Below, piece by piece: positions 8,536 through 17,635 of a stretch of 64,000 bases of DNA. The translations under genes and the position numbers were made by a program. Position 1 is the stretch's first letter. Each line of letters begins with the position of its first letter. The notes below the pieces were generated by a model. The model searched no databases and had not been told where the DNA came from. It saw only the letters and a list, made by a program, of their open reading frames with translations. The stretch comes from Pseudomonas sp. GGS8 (GTDB lineage: Bacteria > Pseudomonadota > Gammaproteobacteria > Pseudomonadales > Pseudomonadaceae), in contig NZ_JALJWF010000001.1 in assembly GCF_024168645.1 (NCBI RefSeq), positions 5,583,501-5,647,500 of the forward strand, written 5' to 3'.

Positions 8536-9858
8536 TCAGGTACGGGTAGCTCCCCGGGCACTGGCCGCGAACTGGTCGGCCGGCAACACATGCTTACGCT
8601 CCAGCAGGCGATACACCACGCCGGTCAGGATCAGGCCGAACACCATCACGCAGGACAGGAAGTACAGCCCCGACGCCAGGTTGCCGGTGTACTCCTTCAG
8701 CGCACCGATCACGAACGGGCCGATGTAGCCGCCGAGGTTGCCCACCGAATTGATCAAGGCGATCCCCGCCGCCGCACTGGCGCCAGCGAAGAAACGCCCC
8801 GGCAAGGTCCAGAACACCGCTGTGCAGGAAAACAGCGCGAACGCCACCAGACACAGCGCCGCCAATTGCAGCACCGGCACCGACAGCCAGGCGCTGAGGA
8901 ACAGACCGATGGCACCCAACACATACAGCACCGCCAGATGACCGTAGCGATCGTTCAGGCGGTCGGAACTGCGCGGAATGATCAGCAAACCGATGATCCC
9001 GAAGATGTACGGCACCGACGACACGAACCCGGTCACCAGGTCTGTACCGCCGAACTGCTTGATCAACGTCGGCAGCCACAAACCCAGGCCGTAGATACTC
9101 AGGGTTACCGGCAGATAGAACAGCGCCAGCAGCAACACCCGTTTGTCCTTCAGTGCATGCAGTGGATTGCCGTGGCGGGTCTGGCCATATTCGGCGAGAT
9201 CCTTTTTCAGCTCACCGATCAGCCAGTCTTTCTCGGATTGATCCATCCATTTCACCTGTTGCGGACCGTCCGGCAAATAACGCAGCACCGGCCAGGTCAG
9301 CAGAATCGCTGGCGTACCGATGACGATGAACAACCACTGCCAACCGTGCAGACCAAGCGTGCCGTCCATGCCGAGCAAACCGCCGGACACCGGGCCGGTG
9401 ATCATCATCGCGATGGGTTGGGAAAGGATGAACAGCCCGAGGATCTTGCCGCGATGGCGAATCGGGAACCACTGAGTGATGTAGTACAGCACGCCCGGAA
9501 AGAACCCGGCTTCGGCCGCGCCAAGCAAAAAGCGCATCACATAGAAGCTATTCGGTCCCTGGACGAACGCCATGCCGATGGTGATGGCGCCCCAGGTGAG
9601 CATGATCCGCGCGAACCAGCGTCGGGCGCCAAAGCGGTCGAGCATCAGGTTGCTGGGGATTTCCAGCAAAAAGTAGCCAATGAAGAACAGCCCGGCACCG
9701 AGCCCATAAGCCGCGTCACCGATGCCGATGTCAGCGCCCATGTGCAGCTTGGCGAAACCTACCGCGGAGCGATCCACATAAGCGATCAGGTACAGCAGGA
9801 TCAGGAAGGGAATCAGTTTCAGCGTGATGCGACGAATAAGCCGCAGTTCCTGGCTCAT
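8536..9858 (-). CDS. MFS transporter, anion:cation symporter type (sugar-acid importer)
   Basis: 440 residues with about 12 hydrophobic segments. The family signature EIPSNLMLDRFGARRWFAR follows TM2, and WFPIRHRGK follows TM4, as in the ACS family (GudP, GarP, phthalate and tartrate permeases). Being first in the operon with two pentonate catabolic enzymes, it probably imports the aldonic acid across the inner membrane. It is transcribed divergently from the dehydratase; the shared intergenic region holds two operator candidates. Confidence 0.85.
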   Translation of the reverse strand: MSQELRLIRRITLKLIPFLILLYLIAYVDRSAVGFAKLHMGADIGIGDAAYGLGAGLFFIGYFLLEIPSNLMLDRFGARRWFARIMLTWGAITIGMAFVQGPNSFYVMRFLLGAAEAGFFPGVLYYITQWFPIRHRGKILGLFILSQPIAMMITGPVSGGLLGMDGTLGLHGWQWLFIVIGTPAILLTWPVLRYLPDGPQQVKWMDQSEKDWLIGELKKDLAEYGQTRHGNPLHALKDKRVLLLALFYLPVTLSIYGLGLWLPTLIKQFGGTDLVTGFVSSVPYIFGIIGLLIIPRSSDRLNDRYGHLAVLYVLGAIGLFLSAWLSVPVLQLAALCLVAFALFSCTAVFWTLPGRFFAGASAAAGIALINSVGNLGGYIGPFVIGALKEYTGNLASGLYFLSCVMVFGLILTGVVYRLLERKHVLPADQFAASARGATRT

Positions 9859-9951
9859 GAGTTCGGTCTCCGATTGTTGTTGTTATAGAACCTCGGGGGA
9901 CGCCTCTCGCGGAAAACCACCAGGGCCGATCCCTCCGTTGAAACCGACTAT

Positions 9952-9964
9952 ATAGTAATACTAT
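9952..9964. promoter_or_regulatory. Candidate GntR operator 1 (ATAGTA-A-TACTAT)
   Basis: A perfect 6-bp inverted repeat around one base, in the intergenic region between the divergent importer and dehydratase genes. It differs from the site at 10027-10039 at only two of 13 positions. The size and symmetry suit a FadR-subfamily GntR dimer, and a regulator of that type is encoded at 11998. The link is inference. Confidence 0.5.
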
Positions 9965-10026
9965 TTAACCAACAACACTTCCAAACCGTGGAATTTGCGC
10001 TTATGTTACGCCACAGCCCGAACAAT

Positions 10027-10039
10027 ATAGTCATACAAT
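10027..10039. promoter_or_regulatory. Candidate GntR operator 2 (ATAGTCATACAAT)
   Basis: Second copy of the 13-base motif, 14 bases before the dehydratase start codon. A site here would overlap the leader and block transcription or initiation of the plus-strand unit. It is less symmetric than the copy at 9952. The two sites are 75 bases apart, about seven helical turns. Confidence 0.45.
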
Positions 10040-10052
10040 AAGAGAACCGATC

Positions 10053-11789
10053 ATGACTGATAAGAAACCCACCCTGCGCTCCGCCCAATGGTTTGGCACT
10101 GCCGACAAGAACGGCTTCATGTACCGCAGCTGGATGAAGAATCAGGGCATCGCCGACCATCAGTTCCACGGCAAGCCGATCATCGGCATTTGCAACACCT
10201 GGTCGGAACTGACCCCGTGCAACGCGCATTTCCGCCAGATCGCGGAGCACGTCAAACGCGGGGTGATCGAAGCCGGTGGCTTTCCTGTGGAATTCCCGGT
10301 GTTCTCCAACGGCGAATCGAACCTACGCCCCACCGCCATGCTCACCCGCAACCTGGCGAGCATGGATGTCGAGGAAGCCATTCGCGGCAACCCAATCGAT
10401 GGCGTGGTGCTGCTCACCGGTTGCGACAAAACCACCCCGGCGCTGCTGATGGGCGCGGCCAGTTGCGACGTGCCGGCGATCGTCGTCACCGGCGGGCCGA
10501 TGCTCAACGGCAAGCACAAGGGCCAGGACATCGGTTCGGGCACGGTGGTGTGGCAGCTCAGCGAACAAGTGAAAGCAGGCACCATCACCATCGACGATTT
10601 CCTCGCGGCCGAGGGCGGCATGTCCCGTTCGGCCGGCACCTGCAACACAATGGGCACCGCCTCGACCATGGCTTGCATGGCCGAAGCCCTCGGCACTTCC
10701 CTGCCCCACAACGCGGCGATTCCAGCGGTCGATGCCCGTCGTTATGTACTCGCTCACATGTCCGGCATGCGCGCAGTGGAGATGGTGCGCGAAGATTTGA
10801 AACTGTCGAAAATCCTCACCAAGGAAGCCTTCGAAAACGCCATCCGGGTGAACGCGGCCATCGGCGGCTCGACCAACGCAGTGATCCACTTGAAAGCCAT
10901 CGCCGGTCGCATCGGTGTCGAACTGGACCTGGATGACTGGACCCGCATCGGTCGCGGCATGCCGACCATCGTCGACCTGCAACCGTCCGGGCGCTTCCTG
11001 ATGGAAGAGTTCTACTACGCCGGTGGCTTGCCTGCGGTGCTGCGTCGCCTCGGCGAAGCCAACCTGATTCCCAACCCGAACGCCCTCACCGTCAACGGCA
11101 AAACCCTCGGCGAGAACACCAAGGACGCGCCGATCTACGGCCAGGACGAAGTGATCCGCACCCTCGACAACCCGATCCGCGCCGACGGCGGCATCTGTGT
11201 GCTGCGCGGCAACCTGGCGCCGCTGGGTGCGGTGCTCAAGCCCTCTGCGGCAAGTGCCGAGTTGATGCAACATCGCGGGCGGGCGGTGGTGTTCGAGAAC
11301 TTCGACATGTACAAGGCGCGGATCAACGACCCGGAACTGGACGTGGATGCCAACTCGATTCTGGTGATGAAAAACTGCGGGCCGAAGGGTTATCCGGGCA
11401 TGGCTGAGGTCGGCAACATGGGCTTGCCGGCCAAGCTGCTGGCCCAAGGTGTGACTGACATGGTGCGGATTTCCGACGCACGCATGAGCGGCACGGCGTA
11501 CGGCACTGTGGTTTTGCATGTGGCACCGGAAGCCGCCGCCGGCGGGCCTTTGGCGGCGGTGAAGGAAGGCGACTGGATCGAACTCGATTGCGCCAGTGGG
11601 CGTTTGCATCTGGACATTCCGGATGCCGAACTGGCCGCGCGCATGGCCGATCTGCAACCGCCGCAGCAGTTACTGGTAGGCGGTTATCGCCAGCTGTACA
11701 TCGACCATGTGCTGCAGGCGGATCAAGGCTGCGACTTCGACTTCCTGGTTGGCTGCCGTGGGGCCGAGGTGCCGCGCCATTCTCATTAA
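10053..11789 (+). CDS. IlvD/Edd-family pentonate dehydratase (L-arabinonate/D-xylonate dehydratase)
   Basis: 578 residues. It holds the three cluster-ligand cysteines of the family: Cys47 (GICNTWSEL), Cys124 (GCDKTTP) and Cys197 (AGTCNTMG), plus AAIGGSTNAVIH and the C-terminal SDARMSGTAYG motif. The length and the WFGTADKNGFMYRSWMKNQG opening fit the sugar-acid branch rather than IlvD proper. Dehydration of an aldopentonate gives the 2-keto-3-deoxy acid used by the FAH enzyme encoded divergently. Specificity between arabinonate, xylonate and related acids is not resolvable here. Confidence 0.85.
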   Translation: MTDKKPTLRSAQWFGTADKNGFMYRSWMKNQGIADHQFHGKPIIGICNTWSELTPCNAHFRQIAEHVKRGVIEAGGFPVEFPVFSNGESNLRPTAMLTRNLASMDVEEAIRGNPIDGVVLLTGCDKTTPALLMGAASCDVPAIVVTGGPMLNGKHKGQDIGSGTVVWQLSEQVKAGTITIDDFLAAEGGMSRSAGTCNTMGTASTMACMAEALGTSLPHNAAIPAVDARRYVLAHMSGMRAVEMVREDLKLSKILTKEAFENAIRVNAAIGGSTNAVIHLKAIAGRIGVELDLDDWTRIGRGMPTIVDLQPSGRFLMEEFYYAGGLPAVLRRLGEANLIPNPNALTVNGKTLGENTKDAPIYGQDEVIRTLDNPIRADGGICVLRGNLAPLGAVLKPSAASAELMQHRGRAVVFENFDMYKARINDPELDVDANSILVMKNCGPKGYPGMAEVGNMGLPAKLLAQGVTDMVRISDARMSGTAYGTVVLHVAPEAAAGGPLAAVKEGDWIELDCASGRLHLDIPDAELAARMADLQPPQQLLVGGYRQLYIDHVLQADQGCDFDFLVGCRGAEVPRHSH

Positions 11790-11803
11790 ATCACCACAAT
11801 CGC

Positions 11804-11893
11804 TGTGGGAGCGGGCTTGCCCGCGATAGCGGTGGATCAGTCGCCATCAATGTTCAATGGGATGGCCCCATCGCGGGCAAGCCCGCTCCCACA
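11804..11893. repeat. REP doublet, TGTGGGAGCGGGCTTGCCCGCGAT family, copy 1
   Basis: Two inverted copies of TGTGGGAGCGGGCTTGCCCG, each internally palindromic (CGGGCTTGCCCG), facing each other around about 50 bases. The same doublet recurs at 29091, 49101 and, in diverged form, at four further places in the window. It lies between the dehydratase stop and the regulator gene. Confidence 0.85.
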
Positions 11894-11997
11894 TTTTGAT
11901 TTTCATCTGATTCAGGACTGTGCTTGCTCTGGCGACCGTCCTCGCCGCGCCTGCTATCATGCGCAGCACCCCATCGCACAGGACCGCGCCGTTCCCC

Positions 11998-12717
11998 ATG
12001 GATTACCGCAAACCCTCCGACCGCAAAAGCATGCACTCGCGCATCGTCCAGGAACTGGGCATGCAGATTGTCTCGGGACGTTTCAAACCGGACGACAAAC
12101 TGCCCGCCGAAGCCCTGTTGTGCGAGGAATACGCGGTCAGCCGGCCAGTCCTGCGCGAAGCGACCCGAGTGCTGGTTGCCAAGGGCCTGGTGTATTCCCG
12201 TCCGCGGGTCGGCACCGTGGTCAAGCCGCGTCGGGAATGGCACATGCTCGACCCGGACGTGTTGCACTGGTTGATGCAAAGCAGCCCGCAGAATGAGTTT
12301 TTCAGCCTGCTGACCAGCGTGCGCAGCATCATCGAACCGGCCGCCGCCGCGTTGGCCGCGCAGTTCGCCACCGACGAAGACATCGCCTCCATCGGTGAAG
12401 CCTACCAACGCATGGAAGCCGCGCCGACGCCTGAAGCCTTGTTGCAGCCGGACCTGGACTTCCACAGCCGCATCGCCGACGCGACTCACAACGATTTGCT
12501 GGCGAACCTGTGCAACATGTTGTCGGTGGCGATTGCCGAAGCCTTGAAGCATTCCAACCAACGACCGAACCTGCATGAACTGGCGTTGCCTCGGCATAAG
12601 GCGATTCTGACCGCTATCGAGAACCGTGATGCGCTGGGCGCGCGGCATGCGACGCTGGTGCAGCTGGATGATGCGCGCAGTGCGCTGAATGTTGTGCTCG
12701 GCAGCGATCCCTCATAA
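11998..12717 (+). CDS. FadR/GntR-family transcriptional regulator of the pentonate cluster
   Basis: 239 residues. The N-terminal winged helix (about 15-80) includes the SGRFKPDDKLPAEALLCEEY and SRPVLREATRVL segments, followed by an all-helical FCD ligand domain with the Asp/His metal-site pattern (DLDFHSRIADATHN, LPRHKAILTAIENRD). The start at 11998 (MDYRKPSDRK) is preferred because family members begin close to the HTH. Linked to pentonate genes, it probably represses them and is released by a pathway acid. Two matching operator candidates lie at 9952 and 10027. Confidence 0.85.
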   Translation: MDYRKPSDRKSMHSRIVQELGMQIVSGRFKPDDKLPAEALLCEEYAVSRPVLREATRVLVAKGLVYSRPRVGTVVKPRREWHMLDPDVLHWLMQSSPQNEFFSLLTSVRSIIEPAAAALAAQFATDEDIASIGEAYQRMEAAPTPEALLQPDLDFHSRIADATHNDLLANLCNMLSVAIAEALKHSNQRPNLHELALPRHKAILTAIENRDALGARHATLVQLDDARSALNVVLGSDPS

Positions 12718-12843
12718 CCACCACAATTCCCCTGGCTCATTGCCGCCCCGTAATTATCATTTAGATCATCGAATTGCCAGACGTGCGGTATCCCGTTACC
12801 GCACATCCATTCCGGCCTCGCCTTACTTTGCGCAATTCAACCC

Positions 12844-12859
12844 ATGCAAAGGATTGCAT
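12844..12859 (+). promoter_or_regulatory. Candidate RsmA/RsmE (CsrA) site over the ribosome binding site
   Basis: ATGCA-AAGGAT-TGCAT forms a perfect 5-bp stem with a hexaloop that contains the ANGGA core. The Shine-Dalgarno sequence of the 1571-residue toxin gene is inside the loop, and the ATG follows one base after the stem. This is the classic geometry for CsrA-type translational repression. The central 12-mer GCAAAGGATTGC is repeated exactly at the Fic-domain gene (56413). Confidence 0.5.
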
Positions 12860-12860
12860 C

Positions 12861-15800
12861 ATGCCGACACCTGCATCCCCCTCTGCCACGGCGGATTTGA
12901 CCGACATCATCGCGCACGCCGTCAGCGCCCGATTCAGCTCCCGCCCCACGCTGCGCTCGGAAACCGCTCGCCTGCTCAAGGAGAGCCTACTGGAAAAGTA
13001 CCCGCAACTGGACTTTGACCCTGAGCGAACCAAAATCGCGCAGCCGATTCCCAACGGGGCCTGGCGCCTCACGTTGCTGCTGGACTTGGTACTGGATTAT
13101 CTGGCCAGCGGCACACCTGTCGATTTCAGCGAGCAGTTCAGTCGTGCCTGCTTTCTGACCAACCGTGCGTCCGCGCAACTGACTGTCGGCAAAACCACAT
13201 CGCGCCTGCCTGATCTCCAGGTGATTGCGGGGGTCATCCTTGAGCTGCCCGACTTGCTGCACATCGGGCTTCAGGAATCGCTGACCCATTACTGGAACCA
13301 GAAGGACGAGACCGGCGTCAGCCGCTGGCAATGGCTGGGAAACTTGCTGGCTGGTGTCCTGCAGACATCCGCGACCCGCCTGTCGAAAAGCAACCCGGTG
13401 CAGGCCGGGATTCTCACGGAACTGGCCAGCCACCCGGACAACCTGCAGCGTCTCCAGCAACCCGGATCAAAAGGCCCAATGCAAGCCTGCACCCTGCAAA
13501 CCACCCTGACCAAAGGTGACGTGTCCATTACGCTGCAGGCCTGCGAGCTCCTGGTGACTTGTGGTGAAACCCATTTGTTGTGCAGCGTGACCGGCAAAAT
13601 CGAGCCCTTCTCCTCCCTGGAAGCTTTCGGCCTGGCCTGGGGCGCACGGTTTCAGCAGGCATACAAGGCCGAGGTCATCACCTGGAAGCGGTTTGAACCG
13701 GACGGCAACATCTTTGACATTCAGGCTGCCCTGCTCCTGAACCAGCAACTGGAAGATCTGGCTGCGCTCAAATTGCCCGCCAGCCAGAGCCTGGGCGAGT
13801 TGACGAAACACGTTGACGCGATCACCGAAGTCGCCACGCTGTTCATCGATAGCCAACCGGACGATGCCGTTTTTCAACCGATACAGGCATCGATTCCTCG
13901 GTGGTTGCAAGCGGCGACACCCACTGACCGCATGGCCTATCGCAAGCATGTCCTGGCAATGGCCAGCGTCAAACAACAGACCCAGGGACGCACCTTCAAC
14001 GATGGCATCGACGACCTTCGTACGTTTGCCCGAAAAGCCCTGCACAAGCAGATGCGGGAAGATTATCCGTTGGCACCCGGTTACAACTCCGACGAGCTGG
14101 AACTGACCTTTCATGTGCCCGTCGGTGACCTCGGCAGCGGCTACATCGAAACCGTCAAAATGACCCTGACCGAGTTGGCCGTCAAAAATCTCGCCGCAAA
14201 ACCCAAGGGCCGTATGACTGTCCGTCATACGGGAGATCAACTGATTCAGGACTGGACTACCGACGCCTATCTGCTGGACCTGGTGAGCCGGGTCAACGTC
14301 GGCAAACACTATCCCGAACTGATCGAAACCTTGCTGCTCGGCGAGACCGACGACGCACGGGAGCGGGAACGATTGTTCGCGCTGGAACTGTCGGTTCATC
14401 TCCCCCTTCTGGCCCTTGAGCACTCGATCAAGGGTGAGCACGGGTTCACCCATCAAGGGTATCGCTATGTCGATGCGTTGATGAATCGCACCGCCGCCGA
14501 ACGGGTCGTCGATGAACAGGCCGTGGTCATCCGGCCTCTGGCGTTTCAACGCAAGGACGGCGCCGACTGTGATGTGGCCGCCAACATGTTCATCATCGAG
14601 CCCAAAGACTTGCAGGCCACTGGTCCACATATCCTGTATCGCCCGTTGTACACCCCATCACTGCAGCAATACGCCGCACGCAGCGACTTGCTCAAAGCGG
14701 TCGCACAACAGGGCGCGCTGCAAACCAGCGTGCTGACCTGGCTCCCGGACCGCGCACGTCCGGTTTACGACAACAACGGTTTCAACGAACCGCATATCAA
14801 CCACTTTCACATCGGCGACGATTTCTCGCCGCCCGACAAGCCGAAACCGGCGATTCTGGCGGGCGACGAAGCTGCGGCCCAGTGGCTCAGTGCAGTGGAG
14901 GAAGGTCGATTGCCGGCCAGCCTGTTCGCCAGCAACGCCCGGGCGCTGGCCGATCTGGCTGACAGGCAATCGGTGTCCGATGCCGAAAGCCGTTGGGCGA
15001 TCATCCTTGAGGGTGGCTGGCTGGTCTTTAACAATCTGGTACTGCCACTGTTGCGTGGCCCGGCGATGCTGGTGGGCTGGATGCTGCAAATCACCCATAG
15101 CCTGATCAATGACCTGCCCGCACTGGACAGTGATGACCCAACTACCCGGAATCTGGCCTGGATCGATGTGCTCTTGAACATCGGCCTGCTGCTTTTGCAT
15201 GTCGCACGAACTCAAGCTGAACTGCCTGCACTGGCGCCAGAGCGCATGGGCGAAGACGGTCCGAGGACCCTCGATCCGCTGCGCCGTCTGTTGCCACTGG
15301 ACTTGCTGAGTCCCAAAACAGCCATCACTCAAGAAACACCCGGACTGCCCTCCGAACCGCCAGGCAGTGGCAGTACGTTGCTGGATTTCAACCTGTCGAC
15401 CGCTCGGGACTCGACCTCGACGCGGCTCTTTAACAAGCTGTTGGCGGTCAAGGTTGAATGGCCAGCGTCCCTGCCAGAGCCTGTTGTAACCGGTCCCTTC
15501 AAGGGGTTGTACCTGATCGACAACAAATGGCACGCCACGGTCGCAGGCCTGCTGTTTCGCGCGAGTATCGTGCCCGGTTTCGGTGAGGCCTACCTGGTGC
15601 ATCCCGAGCATCCTGACCATCCGGGAATCAAGCTCAAAACCGATGGATACGGCCGATGGACGCTGGATCAAGGGCTGAAACTGCTCGGGGGAGGACGTAA
15701 CGCCAGGCGGGATGCCCTGCGCGAGAGTAAACAGCAACGCATCAGCCTGCTGGAGCTGAACCACCAGGAATTTGTGCAGCAACAGACGCAGGTGCAAAAA

Positions 15801-17576
15801 CGCGTTGATATCGCGGAAAAGCTGATGGAGCTGAAAAGAAACGACCCCGCCAGCAGCGAGCAGGATCGCGCCACTTTTCGCCAACGGTTCGCGGACGAAC
15901 TGGACAAACAGAGCGAAACCTACGTCACGGCGCTTGCCGAAATCCACGAAAAAAGCGTTCTGAGCAAATCTGATCCCGATCCAAAACTGCAGCGTGGCCT
16001 GTTGGAGAATCTCATCAACAACGCGCGCAAACGAGTTGTGATCGCTGACCGGGAACGGGAAGCCACCAATCGAACTTACGCGGACTTGACCCGCGGTATC
16101 GAACACTTGCGCGAAGCAATCAAGGACAAGGGCAGCGTCGTGCTGGACCGATACTTCGAATTCATGCGCAGGACCTCCGAAGTCAACGAAACCATGATCA
16201 GGTTCTACGAAGAAACAGAGAGCCGACTTGTGGAGCTTAAACACCTGTCTCGCTTGGGCTTTGAGGACTGGAAACGATTGACCGACAATCGCTCCGAGAA
16301 TGAATTGACCGCATTGCGAATCAAGTCCTACCAACTGAGCATCTTGCGTATTCTCAGTCTGAAGGAACTGGGTAGCGCCACCATGGCCTCACTCGAACTC
16401 GCGCTCGATCCTCTGATGCTGCTGTCTCGCTCCCACTCCGAACTGCAAACGTCTCGTACTTATAACAGCAGCGATCGGATCGCCGTTCTGGACAACCTGG
16501 TCGATCATTACCGCAAAGCGCTGGACGGGCTTGAAAGTATCGGCATCTTCAATACCGAAGAATTACAGCCGGCGGCTTTCAATCGCCTGCGAGAGATCAT
16601 CGGTGAACTACGCCTCGATGCCGAGCGACGTCTGGCCGACGACCTTCAAAACCTCCCGCAACCTTCGGTCTCCGAGCCCGGTCCGTCTTCACCCGGAACC
16701 AGCAAGCCACCGATCCAGCGCCCCTCTTCATGGGCCAGTCGCAAGCGGGTCATCAAAACCGCCAAGGGCACTCTGATCGGCGATATTCGCCCCCGCGTGG
16801 CTAATCAGGGCGGAGATATTGTTGATATCAACGGTCCACTCGAAGATGCACCACTGGCGTCTTTCCATGAACATGAGCCGAATGTCTGGGTAGAAATGAT
16901 CGAGGTCAGGCAGCCCGCCCCCAAGGCCTCCGCGCACTCCCACGCACAGCTCAAAGGGGATGCCCGCAAGGCAATCGCCAATGTCGACAAGCAGGTAAGG
17001 AAGATCGAGGGTTACGCGCAACGCGCAAGCTCACCCAAGGAAATTGAAGAGCAATTGCAACGCGAAGCACAAAAGCTGACCGGGTATGCCGAGGGGCTGG
17101 AACACCATGAGGCCCCCTCGCCAAACGGGGAACAAGATGCCTCGTTAATCAGAGATTTACGCGATAAAGCGCGAGCCCTCGACAGTAAGGCATCGGAACT
17201 GCGCATCCGCATGACACAGGCCCAGCCCCCCAGCAGTGAGGGTGTGGAGTATCTGATACGGTGCAAGGAGGTTTACCCACGCATGATCGGCAATCGCGTA
17301 CAACTGAAAACCGGACGTAAAGACTTCATGCAGGAGTACGTCCTGTTAAACAAAGACGATCAACCCTGGTGGTACGCGCATTTTCACTATGCACGCTTCG
17401 ATGATGCCAAGACGCAATATACCCAGGCCCATCTGAAAACCAGGGAACAACGCTTCGAAACCTACGAATCGGCGATGGCCAAGGCTACAGATCCAAAACA
17501 GAAAATCGATATCCACCGCGGGATCATCAGCAAGGAGCTGGCCAACAGTGCATTCCTGACGCTACAACCACGCTGA
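12861..17576 (+). CDS. Giant toxin-like protein (DUF6543/dermonecrotic-toxin-domain type)
   Basis: 1571 residues with no Sec signal. From memory of Pseudomonas proteins annotated with a dermonecrotic toxin domain (DUF6543), the segment GPHILYRPLYTPSLQQY...VLTWLPDRARPVYDNNGF (about 590-650) is typical, as is the C-terminal PWWYAHFHYARFDD region (near 1495-1510). Two hydrophobic stretches (about 716-742 and 766-783) could enter a membrane. A coiled coil covers about 960-1000, and a Pro/Ser-rich linker at 1264-1295 separates a C-terminal part of about 275 residues. The start at 12861 has AAGGA upstream; an in-frame ATG 87 bases earlier has none. It is probably an effector or insecticidal-type toxin. 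No catalytic residues were identified and no immunity gene is adjacent. Confidence 0.65.
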   Translation: MPTPASPSATADLTDIIAHAVSARFSSRPTLRSETARLLKESLLEKYPQLDFDPERTKIAQPIPNGAWRLTLLLDLVLDYLASGTPVDFSEQFSRACFLTNRASAQLTVGKTTSRLPDLQVIAGVILELPDLLHIGLQESLTHYWNQKDETGVSRWQWLGNLLAGVLQTSATRLSKSNPVQAGILTELASHPDNLQRLQQPGSKGPMQACTLQTTLTKGDVSITLQACELLVTCGETHLLCSVTGKIEPFSSLEAFGLAWGARFQQAYKAEVITWKRFEPDGNIFDIQAALLLNQQLEDLAALKLPASQSLGELTKHVDAITEVATLFIDSQPDDAVFQPIQASIPRWLQAATPTDRMAYRKHVLAMASVKQQTQGRTFNDGIDDLRTFARKALHKQMREDYPLAPGYNSDELELTFHVPVGDLGSGYIETVKMTLTELAVKNLAAKPKGRMTVRHTGDQLIQDWTTDAYLLDLVSRVNVGKHYPELIETLLLGETDDARERERLFALELSVHLPLLALEHSIKGEHGFTHQGYRYVDALMNRTAAERVVDEQAVVIRPLAFQRKDGADCDVAANMFIIEPKDLQATGPHILYRPLYTPSLQQYAARSDLLKAVAQQGALQTSVLTWLPDRARPVYDNNGFNEPHINHFHIGDDFSPPDKPKPAILAGDEAAAQWLSAVEEGRLPASLFASNARALADLADRQSVSDAESRWAIILEGGWLVFNNLVLPLLRGPAMLVGWMLQITHSLINDLPALDSDDPTTRNLAWIDVLLNIGLLLLHVARTQAELPALAPERMGEDGPRTLDPLRRLLPLDLLSPKTAITQETPGLPSEPPGSGSTLLDFNLSTARDSTSTRLFNKLLAVKVEWPASLPEPVVTGPFKGLYLIDNKWHATVAGLLFRASIVPGFGEAYLVHPEHPDHPGIKLKTDGYGRWTLDQGLKLLGGGRNARRDALRESKQQRISLLELNHQEFVQQQTQVQKRVDIAEKLMELKRNDPASSEQDRATFRQRFADELDKQSETYVTALAEIHEKSVLSKSDPDPKLQRGLLENLINNARKRVVIADREREATNRTYADLTRGIEHLREAIKDKGSVVLDRYFEFMRRTSEVNETMIRFYEETESRLVELKHLSRLGFEDWKRLTDNRSENELTALRIKSYQLSILRILSLKELGSATMASLELALDPLMLLSRSHSELQTSRTYNSSDRIAVLDNLVDHYRKALDGLESIGIFNTEELQPAAFNRLREIIGELRLDAERRLADDLQNLPQPSVSEPGPSSPGTSKPPIQRPSSWASRKRVIKTAKGTLIGDIRPRVANQGGDIVDINGPLEDAPLASFHEHEPNVWVEMIEVRQPAPKASAHSHAQLKGDARKAIANVDKQVRKIEGYAQRASSPKEIEEQLQREAQKLTGYAEGLEHHEAPSPNGEQDASLIRDLRDKARALDSKASELRIRMTQAQPPSSEGVEYLIRCKEVYPRMIGNRVQLKTGRKDFMQEYVLLNKDDQPWWYAHFHYARFDDAKTQYTQAHLKTREQRFETYESAMAKATDPKQKIDIHRGIISKELANSAFLTLQPR

Positions 17577-17589
17577 GTGATTCGCCCAT

Positions 17590-17619
17590 AAAAAAGCCGC
17601 AACCTGAGTTGCGGCTTTT
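17590..17619. terminator. Bidirectional intrinsic terminator
   Basis: AAAA-GCCGCAAC-CTGA-GTTGCGGC-TTTT: an 8-bp GC-rich stem with a tetraloop and an A-run/T-run on the two sides. It sits between the plus-strand toxin gene and the minus-strand exporter gene and can serve both. Confidence 0.9.
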
Positions 17620-17635
17620 GGGGTCAGACTGACGC

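Noticed and set aside
10323..11657. A 444-codon open frame on the minus strand
   Set aside because: Antisense to the pentonate dehydratase with intact cysteines; composition typical of a shadow frame.
12751..12772. Partial Fur-box-like sequence (AATTATCATTTAGATCAT)
   Set aside because: Only one half matches TGATAAT well; the second half lacks symmetry, so a Fur site is not supported.
14658..16334. A 558-codon open frame on the minus strand
   Set aside because: Antisense to the giant toxin-like gene, whose own frame is continuous for 1571 codons with a good start.
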